Shown here piece by piece: positions 7,483 through 13,509 of a DNA stretch of 35,104 nucleotides. Both the position numbers and the translations under genes were made by a program. The notes under the pieces are model-generated. The model searched no databases and was not told the DNA's origin. It was given only the letters and a program-made list of their open reading frames with translations. The stretch is from Clostridia bacterium. Lineage in GTDB: Bacteria; Bacillota; Clostridia; Oscillospirales; CAG-382. Positions within the stretch are counted from its first letter, which is position 1, and the number at the start of each line of letters is the position of its first letter. The stretch is from assembly GCA_017381715.1 (NCBI GenBank), contig JAFOBR010000008.1, positions 1 through 35,104 on the forward strand, written 5' to 3'.

Positions 7483-8427
7483 ATGAAGAAAATAGTTTCA
7501 ATATGTCTTTTAGCGTTACTCCTACTGGGCTTTTCCGCCTGCGACAGCGGCGAAGCGCAGAACAATTCCTCTGCAGACGATATAAGCGGTCAGCAGAGCG
7601 AGCAAAGCGAGGAGGTATCTATCGACTATATGGAAAAAGCAGAAAAGGTAATTTCCTCTTTGGATTATGAAAACACCGGCAAAATGGGGGATGTAGACGG
7701 TCCCGCCTTCGCCGTATATTCAAACACAGGCTTTTCCGGCGCATCCGCAACCCTTGACCTTGAGGGCATGGAAATAAAAACCCGTATGGACGACGGAAAG
7801 CATCTTAACGGCTACGTGTTTTTGGGAATTGACGTATACGAAGGCGCTTGGTGGCAAAACTGTGTGGACGTGGGTCTGTGCTGGTCCGGTACTTCCGGCG
7901 GCTGGCATATCTTCTATAATATGTACGAGCCCGTAAACCAATCCACCCCCACTTGGTATGAATCCTCCAAAAAGCTCCCCAAAAACGATACGTACGTTAT
8001 GACACTTAAACTTATCGAGGACGAAAAAGCTTTGCTCACCATAGAAGCGGCTAACAGCAACTTTAAGGATTCCGTAGAGGTAGAGGTCAAGGGCGCAAAG
8101 AAGGACGGAAGCAACACCGCATTTTTGTTTAACGTCGCTCTTGATTACCCTCAAAACACCAAGGTGGACGTTAACGGCAAGCCCAGCGAAAACTGGAAGG
8201 ATATAACCTACGGCAACACCGATAAGGGCGTGTATTTAAAATCCTTCCGCGCTTATGATCTCACCTTGTATCAGGGTGAAGAGGCTTTGAACTGGACAAA
8301 CGATAAAAACGCCGCAGTAAGCATCTGGCCCGATAAAAAAGAAGGCTTCGATTACGCTCCCACACAGGTTGGCTTGTTTGACGGCACAGAATATTACATC
8401 AATCTTGATATGAACCGTAAGGACTGA
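7483..8427 (+). CDS. Lipoprotein of unknown function, possibly with a beta-sandwich domain
   Basis: A 314-residue exported lipoprotein. The signal is MKKIVSICLLALLLLGFSAC, with the lipid-bearing Cys at residue 20, followed by a Ser/Gln/Glu-rich linker (~22-48). The remainder has alternating beta-strand character and many aromatics (GAWWQNCVDVGLCW, SGGWHIFYNMYEP, ALNWTNDKNAA). This is reminiscent of a concanavalin/carbohydrate-binding sandwich, but I recognise no specific family. It is the first gene of a two-gene operon: the next lipoprotein starts 3 bp after its stop. It is divergent from the sugar-type transporter, so a role in carbohydrate sensing or binding is possible but unproven. Confidence 0.8.
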   Translation: MKKIVSICLLALLLLGFSACDSGEAQNNSSADDISGQQSEQSEEVSIDYMEKAEKVISSLDYENTGKMGDVDGPAFAVYSNTGFSGASATLDLEGMEIKTRMDDGKHLNGYVFLGIDVYEGAWWQNCVDVGLCWSGTSGGWHIFYNMYEPVNQSTPTWYESSKKLPKNDTYVMTLKLIEDEKALLTIEAANSNFKDSVEVEVKGAKKDGSNTAFLFNVALDYPQNTKVDVNGKPSENWKDITYGNTDKGVYLKSFRAYDLTLYQGEEALNWTNDKNAAVSIWPDKKEGFDYAPTQVGLFDGTEYYINLDMNRKD

Positions 8428-8430
8428 TTT

Positions 8431-9060
8431 ATGAAAAAGATATTTATAGTTTTATGCCTTGTTTTATCCCTTGTTCTCTGCTCCTGCGGAGGAGATGAAG
8501 TTTCGTCTACCCCTGCAGAAAGCAATCCCGTTCCCCCGCAGGAATCTGTGGGCGGAGACAGCTCGGAGCAGGAATCCGTACCCGATACCACTTCTAGGCC
8601 CGACCAAAACGGTGATATTTCACTTCCCGCAGATACGGATTACGAAACCGCGCAGGTAAACGCCAGCGGACATTTCCTTTCCGATTACGGCTGCGGATTG
8701 GATATAGAGGTTATCTGGACATTGGAAACCACTTCTCACGGCAAGGTGCTGTATACGGCAGAGGTGTACCTTATTTCCTATTCCATTAAGATCGGCGCCC
8801 GTTACAGCGATTGTTATCTTACCGTAAACGGGGAAAAGGTATCCTTTACCACCGCCGCAGTAGAAGCAGAAGGCGGCAAGGAGCGCGCCCGCACTCATCT
8901 TGCATCTGTGGAAAAGGAATTGGAATTAAGTTATGATAACCATGTTTATACCGTTTCCGTTTCCTTCCCCTTCAGAGGGACCTACAACGACGTAGCACTT
9001 CCCAAGCTGGAAGCATCGGGAATTATTAACGTAAAGAGCGACGGGACAGTAGAAAACTAA
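8431..9060 (+). CDS. Lipoprotein of unknown function
   Basis: A 209-residue lipoprotein with signal MKKIFIVLCLVLSLVLCSC and lipidated Cys19. A low-complexity Ser/Pro/Glu linker (~20-65) precedes a C-terminal domain of about 140 residues that looks all-beta (LDIEVIWTLETTSHGKVLYT, NHVYTVSVSFPFRGTYND). The start lies 3 bp after the upstream stop, with AAGGA inside the end of that gene serving as ribosome site, so the two lipoproteins are co-expressed. No homologous family is recognised. The stop codon directly adjoins, and partly merges with, a degenerate first word of the repeat array that follows. Confidence 0.8.
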   Translation: MKKIFIVLCLVLSLVLCSCGGDEVSSTPAESNPVPPQESVGGDSSEQESVPDTTSRPDQNGDISLPADTDYETAQVNASGHFLSDYGCGLDIEVIWTLETTSHGKVLYTAEVYLISYSIKIGARYSDCYLTVNGEKVSFTTAAVEAEGGKERARTHLASVEKELELSYDNHVYTVSVSFPFRGTYNDVALPKLEASGIINVKSDGTVEN

Positions 9061-9222
9061 GTTTGCCCCAAGGGGCAAGTGAAGTTTACTTCGTAAGTGA
9101 AGTTATCCTGCGGATAGTGAAGTTTTGCCATTGGCAAAGCGGCAAACTTAACTTCACTTGGGCGAAGCGCAAACTTCACTGTGTATTGCACAACTTCACT
9201 TTTGCGTCAGCAAAAACTTCAC
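9059..9222. repeat. Symmetrical repeat array: octamer GTGAAGTT alternating with short hairpins
   Basis: Forward GTGAAGTT occurs at 9079-9086, 9097-9104 and 9117-9124, with a degenerate start near 9059. The inverse AACTTCAC occurs at 9150-9157, 9172-9179, 9192-9199 and 9215-9222. Between neighbouring octamers lies a different small palindrome each time, for example TTGCCCCAAGGGGCAA, ATCCTGCGGAT, TTTGCCATTGGCAAA, GCGAAGC and TTTTGCGTCAGCAAAA. Octamers of the two halves can pair in nested order, leaving hairpins on both sides. It lies between convergent genes, after the lipoprotein stop and before a terminator. There is no ORF. Confidence 0.9.
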
Positions 9223-9242
9223 CAACATATAGTATCTAACAT

Positions 9243-9289
9243 AAAAAAGAGAACGTTTCGGATATTGCCGATTCGTTCTCTCTTTTTTG
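9243..9289. terminator. Terminator between convergent genes
   Basis: GAGAACG pairs with CGTTCTC, extended by imperfect inner pairing, with A-rich DNA before and T-rich DNA after. It can act on the lipoprotein operon (+) and on the beta-helix gene (-). Confidence 0.75.
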
Positions 9290-9296
9290 CTTTATT

Positions 9297-11732
9297 TTAG
9301 GGGTTGATTTTTGCGGAATATACTCTCAACAGTTCTCCGTCAAACTCTCCCACAAAATCTCCGTCAAGGCAGAGGGTGGTGTTGTATATTACTCCGTGGC
9401 GTTCTGCAACGGCGTTGTAAAGCCGCACGCCCGAACCGTTGTCTGCGGTAAAGGCAAGCACAAACCCTCCTTCGGGAACATACACTTTTTCGTTCCAGTT
9501 GCGTATACTTCCGTCATCAAGGTTGTTGCCGTATTCTTTAATATAGAATTTTCCGTCCTCCGTGGGAGCGAAAACCAAAATATATTTGTAGCGCAGTTTT
9601 TGGGTAGCTGAATCAATATATTCCACGCCCTCGTATTTTTCAACCGAGTTCATATCCACAAGATAAGATTTTGCTCCCTCAAAATCGTAAACGGGCTTTT
9701 CCTTTTCTGCGATGCCGAATATATTGTCTTCAATAATAAAGTTGTTGCCGTAAAAAAATCTGTATTCGTAACTTTCTTCGGGGTAAATAACGATATTGTG
9801 CTTAAACAGAGAATATTCCGTGGGAGTTCCTCTCTTTTTATAGGGAAGTTTGTCGGAAAGGAACACGTTGTTTAACATTTCCACCTTGTCGCAGGCGGTG
9901 TCTGTTCCGTCACCTCTGTCCTCTCCGCCGTGGGCATCAAAAATGTGGTATATCGCCGTGCCCATGTGGATATTATCGTGGGCGTAATAAGAAGAGCCTG
10001 CAGAACCGTCTGATGCTATGGCGTGGCGGTCGAAATTAAACAGGTTTCCGTAAATTTCCACTTCGCATTCACGGTATAAGGACACACCGTATCCAAAGCC
10101 GTTGCGCTGGTTGTGGTGGATATAGCAGTGGGAAACCTTTACGCCCTTATATCCCTCCGCCAGCACGCCCGCTTCGGAAAAGCCGCTTATTTCGCAGTTG
10201 GAAACGGTCACGTTGTCTCCCCGCACCACAAGACCGCGGGAAAGGATAAGGGAATAATAATAGTCGGTATAAGAGTTTCCTGCAGAGTTAAGACCTCTTT
10301 GCAGGTGGGTCATGTGTCTTTCCGTGTCTGCCCCTGCAAGGGTAATTCCCGTAAACACAGAGTTTTGGGAAAGCACAAGACATTCTGTCTGCCGTGTTGC
10401 CACGTATATCATACCGCCGGTGGAAACGGTGCCGTCTTCAAGCACTCTGCCTCTGTCGGAAGCCAGCGTTACTCCTTCGGGTACCGTAAGGGTAAGACCT
10501 GCAATACCTATCTTTACACCGTTTGGTATAAACACCGTTTCACCGCTTTTTGCAGTTTTCAGCGCATTAACGAGGGAAGCTGTGTCGGTTACGGTGTAAT
10601 CCCCTTCGGTAATAATATTGGTGTAGCCTTTTCCTCCTCCGAGAGGGTTTGAAAAATCCTTAATACCGTAAACCGTTCCGTCTTTGGTAATGGAAATTTT
10701 GTCCTTGTAATAATAGTAATTGGTAGTTCCGCTGTAAAGCGCCAGCGCGTCGATAATGCGCTCCGTTTCCCCTGCGGCAATTCTTTCAAGCAAAACGCAG
10801 GTTTCGTAAACGTCTGCGGGGAACAAAGCGCTTGTAATATCAGGCTCGGTCTGTTCTATCAAGGGTGCTTCTGCCTGCTTTTCGGTTGCAATATAGTTTC
10901 CTTCGGGCAGGGCGGGGGAATCGTCTTTGTCTGTGTTATAATGGCAGTCGTTTGCAAAAAACAGATTGTCTTCAAGGGTTATGTCTGCCTTTTCTCTGCC
11001 TGCAAAGCCCGTTTCGCAGTTATGTATAAAGCAATGGGAAACGGTTGCAACCGCATCGGGGAAAACGTTAATACCGCTTTTGCTGAAGGATGCTATTTCG
11101 CAGTTGGATATGGTTATTCCCGTGCCGTCAATACGTATGCCGTTATCGCCTCGGTTGGTTTCGGTTTTGCCGAAAATGGGCATCACGCCGCAAAGGTTAA
11201 GCCCCGTGATCGTAGCGTTGTTGTTGCACACCAAAAGCGTGCCGGACTGGTGGGAGAACTTTAAAACTCCCCCTTCGCCTATCCCTCTGTCGGAAGCAAT
11301 AATAACCCCTTCGGGAATCTTCGCCGTGTAGGATTCGGTGGCGGAAAGGTCCGCAAGGTCGATAGTCACGCCGGAGGGAATGAATATTACCTCCCCTTCC
11401 TTTGCGCTCTTTAATGCGGCTTTGAATTGGTCATCGGTGGTTACGGTGTAGTCGCCCTCGGTGTATATCTTGCCTTCATACCCCGCACCGCCTGCAGCCT
11501 TTCCTTCGTATTCAAGGGTTTTAATGGAATTCAAAATGTTCTGCGCTTCCTGCGCCTTCAAATTGTCATCCGCCCCGGAAACGTAAAGGGAATAAAGCCG
11601 CTTGTAAAGCGCATTCCCGTCGGTTATAAATATCCGCTGGGGCACTTCTCCGCTGTGGTTTTCTTCCTTGCAGGCAAACAGCAAAGGAAGAAGCATTATT
11701 ATACATAAAATTAAAGCTAAACTTTTTTTCAT
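9297..11732 (-). CDS. Lipoprotein with two right-handed beta-helix (pectate-lyase-like) repeats
   Basis: An 811-residue exported lipoprotein. The start at 11732 is chosen because it gives a clean signal (MKKSLALILCIIMLLPLLFAC, Cys21), has AAAAGGT upstream and lies downstream of the promoter; the longer ATG at 11795 would precede the transcript. Residues ~92-290 and ~376-600 are an internal duplication. Each begins EGDYTV, continues K-SA-K-G-E-x-x-FIP-x-GV and PEGV-x-x-ASDRG, then runs into beta-helix rungs (GITISNCEIASFSKSGINV; DNVTVSNCEISGFSEAGVL; VSHCYIHHNQRNG). Such folds bind or cleave polysaccharides, often pectin, but no catalytic residues can be assigned. The C-terminal ~130 residues are a separate beta-rich domain. 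Confidence 0.85.
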   Translation of the reverse strand: MKKSLALILCIIMLLPLLFACKEENHSGEVPQRIFITDGNALYKRLYSLYVSGADDNLKAQEAQNILNSIKTLEYEGKAAGGAGYEGKIYTEGDYTVTTDDQFKAALKSAKEGEVIFIPSGVTIDLADLSATESYTAKIPEGVIIASDRGIGEGGVLKFSHQSGTLLVCNNNATITGLNLCGVMPIFGKTETNRGDNGIRIDGTGITISNCEIASFSKSGINVFPDAVATVSHCFIHNCETGFAGREKADITLEDNLFFANDCHYNTDKDDSPALPEGNYIATEKQAEAPLIEQTEPDITSALFPADVYETCVLLERIAAGETERIIDALALYSGTTNYYYYKDKISITKDGTVYGIKDFSNPLGGGKGYTNIITEGDYTVTDTASLVNALKTAKSGETVFIPNGVKIGIAGLTLTVPEGVTLASDRGRVLEDGTVSTGGMIYVATRQTECLVLSQNSVFTGITLAGADTERHMTHLQRGLNSAGNSYTDYYYSLILSRGLVVRGDNVTVSNCEISGFSEAGVLAEGYKGVKVSHCYIHHNQRNGFGYGVSLYRECEVEIYGNLFNFDRHAIASDGSAGSSYYAHDNIHMGTAIYHIFDAHGGEDRGDGTDTACDKVEMLNNVFLSDKLPYKKRGTPTEYSLFKHNIVIYPEESYEYRFFYGNNFIIEDNIFGIAEKEKPVYDFEGAKSYLVDMNSVEKYEGVEYIDSATQKLRYKYILVFAPTEDGKFYIKEYGNNLDDGSIRNWNEKVYVPEGGFVLAFTADNGSGVRLYNAVAERHGVIYNTTLCLDGDFVGEFDGELLRVYSAKINP

Positions 11733-11765
11733 AGCACTACCTTTTCCGTGTTTTTGATTACCTAT

Positions 11766-11795
11766 ATTATATAATGCAAAATCACTATAGGTCAA
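11766..11795 (-). promoter_or_regulatory. Promoter of the beta-helix lipoprotein
   Basis: On the minus strand TTGACC (11790-11795) and TATAAT (11766-11771) are spaced by 18 bp, about 34 bp before the chosen ATG. Confidence 0.65.
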
Positions 11796-11834
11796 CTGTT
11801 TTTTTGTAAAATATTCAGCGAAATAAAAACACAG

Positions 11835-11859
11835 AAAAAAACTCGCCCTTGCGGACGAG
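11835..11859 (-). terminator. Intrinsic terminator of the small Xre regulator
   Basis: On the minus strand CTCGTCC and GGGCGAG form an imperfect stem with a GCAA loop (11842-11859), followed by seven T residues (11835-11841). Confidence 0.8.
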
Positions 11860-11869
11860 AATAAAGCTT

Positions 11870-12088
11870 TTATCGTAATTTTCTCGGATAATCAATAAGA
11901 CCCAAAAGGTAATCGGCGGAAACATTGTAAAATTCAGCAAGCTTTACGTATTTGTCGGCACCCATCATCTGAACGCCGGTTTCCCACTTGCTTACCTGCT
12001 GTCTGGTAGTACCGAGAAGTTTTGCTATATCGTTTTGAGAAAGATCGCGGTCTTCACGCAGATCTTTTAATCTTTGATACAAGTTCAT
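11870..12088 (-). CDS. Small Xre-family HTH repressor
   Basis: A 72-residue protein consisting almost only of an HTH_3 domain. Helices run from LKDLREDRDLSQNDIAKLLG through the recognition helix TTRQQVSKWETG, then the usual tail KYVKLAEFYNVSADYLLGL. It is probably a dimeric DNA-binding repressor. The ribosome site is GGGAGGCG. It is transcribed away from the small gene at 12210. The intergenic region carries two near-identical 16-bp palindromes, one within each promoter, which fits autorepression and control of its neighbour. Confidence 0.92.
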   Translation of the reverse strand: MNLYQRLKDLREDRDLSQNDIAKLLGTTRQQVSKWETGVQMMGADKYVKLAEFYNVSADYLLGLIDYPRKLR

Positions 12089-12111
12089 CTTCTCGCCTCC
12101 CTTTATACACG

Positions 12112-12117
12112 ATTATA
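12112..12117 (-). promoter_or_regulatory. -10 box of the Xre gene promoter
   Basis: TATAAT on the minus strand, about 24 bp before the ATG. No good -35 box is visible; operator site 1 (12122-12137) lies just upstream of it, in the spacer. Confidence 0.6.
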
Positions 12118-12121
12118 TCAC

Positions 12122-12137
12122 GCACTTTATAAGATGC
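12122..12137. promoter_or_regulatory. Operator-like palindrome 1
   Basis: GCACTTTATAAGATGC is an imperfect palindrome matching the consensus GCACYTTAWAAGRTGC shared with site 2. It lies between the -10 of the Xre gene and the -35 of the divergent gene. Confidence 0.6.
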
Positions 12138-12139
12138 GC

Positions 12140-12168
12140 TTGACACGCACCTTAAAAGGTGCTAAAAT
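12140..12168 (+). promoter_or_regulatory. Promoter of the DUF6809-like gene
   Basis: A perfect TTGACA (12140-12145) and TAAAAT (12163-12168) are spaced by 17 bp. The spacer is filled by operator site 2, so the promoter is likely strong but repressed. Confidence 0.85.
12147..12162. promoter_or_regulatory. Operator-like palindrome 2
   Basis: GCACCTTAAAAGGTGC has perfect 7-bp arms around a 2-bp centre, exactly between the -35 and -10 boxes. Its centre is 25 bp from that of site 1. It is the probable binding site of the adjacent Xre protein. Confidence 0.65.
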
Positions 12169-12209
12169 GTATTGTGTACTTAAAGAAACCAAACAATACG
12201 GGAGGAAAT

Positions 12210-12479
12210 ATGGAAAATATACTTGAAGATTTGTGGAATGCTTATTTGGAGGAAAAAGATCCTATTTCTTCCGAAGAAGAAATACGTTTATTGGTAATAA
12301 CCGAAAAAGCAGAACAAGCCCTTCGCAATGCATTGAACAAAGAGCAAACAGCATTGCTTGATGAATATATGTCCTGCAGAGAAGAACTGGATAGTATCTA
12401 CGCATTTAATTCTTTTAAAGTCGGCGTGCAGTTTGCAACAAAATACCTGCTGGAAGCACTCAAAGCAGACGAACGATAA
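12210..12479 (+). CDS. Small helical protein, DUF6809-like
   Basis: An 89-residue protein. The start MENILEDLW at 12210 is chosen over an in-frame ATG at 12159 because GGGAGG lies 6 bp upstream and the earlier ATG overlaps the promoter. The sequence is acidic and mostly helical: ILEDLWNAYLEEKDPI, then two helices around KAEQALRNALNKEQTALLDEYM, then FNSFKVGVQFATKYLLEAL. This pattern resembles DUF6809 proteins of Clostridia, where the end usually reads F-x-x-G-F-x-x-G. Function is unknown; such genes are often next to Xre regulators on mobile or accessory DNA. It is divergent from, and probably repressed by, the small Xre protein. Confidence 0.7.
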   Translation: MENILEDLWNAYLEEKDPISSEEEIRLLVITEKAEQALRNALNKEQTALLDEYMSCREELDSIYAFNSFKVGVQFATKYLLEALKADER

Positions 12480-12481
12480 GC

Positions 12482-12507
12482 AGCTTTTGGTCAGCAGACC
12501 AAAAGCT
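12482..12507 (+). other. Perfect 11-bp hairpin directly after the stop codon
   Basis: AGCTTTTGGTC (12482-12492) pairs with GACCAAAAGCT (12497-12507) around AGCA. No T run follows, so it is either a weak terminator or an mRNA 3'-end stabiliser. Confidence 0.6.
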
Positions 12508-12552
12508 TCATCATTTCTCAAAAAACGCCAAACTACCGTCAGCTAAGAGCGC

Positions 12553-12766
12553 ATTGAAGCATTTGGATGCAGAAAACGTCTTTTGCAAACGTGCCGTAGA
12601 AATCTACGGCTAGTGCAGCAAAAGCGTTTAGAAACGCAAAATAAAAATAAAAAGGAATCCGTTTTCGGATTCCTTCATTATTTTTTAAGGAAGAATAATT
12701 TAATGCGCCCAAACTACAAGGTTACGATGCATCTTTCTTCCATCTGATTTTGCGTTTCGTTCTGCG
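12553..12766 (+). repeat. Modular structured intergenic element, copy A
   Basis: Order of parts: ATTGAAGC (12553-12560); hairpin 1 with outer arms 12574-12586/12618-12629 and inner arms GCCGTAGA/TCTACGGC; the word GAAACGCAAAAT (12631-12642); hairpin 2 (12652-12661/12666-12675, also terminator-like); a TAATGCG...CAAACTA segment; and the inverted word ATTTTGCGTTTC (12747-12758) followed by GTTCTGCG. The same parts in the same order occur in copy B near the window end, with compensatory changes in hairpin stems. It lies between convergent genes and encodes no protein. Confidence 0.8.
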
Positions 12767-12795
12767 CCGAATGCTAAATGCGCATTAAATTATTC
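12693..12795. repeat. Perfect 16-bp inverted repeat ending inside yebC
   Basis: GAATAATTTAATGCGC (12693-12708) is exactly inverted at 12780-12795, enclosing 71 bp. The right arm covers the yebC stop and last codon. The inner part of the pair belongs to element copy A. Confidence 0.85.
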
Positions 12796-13506
12796 CCAGT
12801 TGTGGTATACCTGCGTCACGTCATCATTATCGTCGAGCGCATCCAACAGCTTTTGCATTTTAACCAGATGCTCTTCTTCCGTAAGGGTAACGTAGTTTGC
12901 GGGAATCTTTTCAACCTCCGCGCTTTCGTATTTATATCCCTTTTCGGTAAGTGCGTCTGCAACGGAGCGGAGGTCTGCAGGGTCGGTGTAAACCTCGAAC
13001 ATCTCTTCTTCGGGGACAAAGTCCTCTGCGCCGCATTCAAGTGCGTCTTCCATCGCCTTATCCTCGTCCAGACCCTCTGCGGGGATGTAAATAACACCCT
13101 TGGAGGAGAACATAAAGGAAACGCATCCCGTGGTGCCAAGGTTTCCGCCGAATTTATCGAAATAATGTCTTACGTCTGCGGCGGTACGGTTACGGGAATC
13201 GGTAGCGGCTTCAACAATAACCGCAACACCGCCGGGGCCGTAGCCTTCGTAAACCATTTCTTCATATTCAACCGCATCTGCGCCGGAAGCCTTTTTAATA
13301 ACTCTGTCAATATTATCGTTGGGCACGTTAAGAGATTTTGCTTTCTGTATAAGATCTCTCAGCTTGCTGTTGGACGTGGGGTCGGGACCGCCCTCACGTA
13401 CGGCAATGGTCATTTCCTTGCCTATCTTTGTAAAGACCTTTGCACGGGCGGAATCGGTCTTTTCTTTTTTGTGCATTATATTTTTCCATTTGGAATGTCC
13501 GGACAT
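12790..13506 (-). CDS. yebC: YebC/PmpR (TACO1-like) translation or transcription factor
   Basis: A 238-residue cytoplasmic protein of standard family length. The start MSGHSKWKNIMHKKEKTD is diagnostic of YebC. It continues with SARAKVFTKIGKEM, VREGGPDPTSNSKLRDLI, NVPNDNIDRVIKKASG and YEGYGPGGVAV, all conserved. Members act as DNA-binding regulators or as ribosome-associated factors that relieve stalling; which applies here cannot be told. Its start lies 3 bp after the argS stop, with GGAGGAG in the end of argS, so the two form an operon. The last codon and stop lie in an inverted repeat, so the element may have formed or replaced the extreme 3' end. Confidence 0.95.
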   Translation of the reverse strand: MSGHSKWKNIMHKKEKTDSARAKVFTKIGKEMTIAVREGGPDPTSNSKLRDLIQKAKSLNVPNDNIDRVIKKASGADAVEYEEMVYEGYGPGGVAVIVEAATDSRNRTAADVRHYFDKFGGNLGTTGCVSFMFSSKGVIYIPAEGLDEDKAMEDALECGAEDFVPEEEMFEVYTDPADLRSVADALTEKGYKYESAEVEKIPANYVTLTEEEHLVKMQKLLDALDDNDDVTQVYHNWE

Positions 13507-13509
13507 AAC

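Noticed and set aside
9059..9222. CRISPR array
   Set aside because: The repeated words are only 8 bp, the second half is inverted, and the intervals are palindromes and not unique spacers. No cas genes are present. The same applies to 27598-27807.
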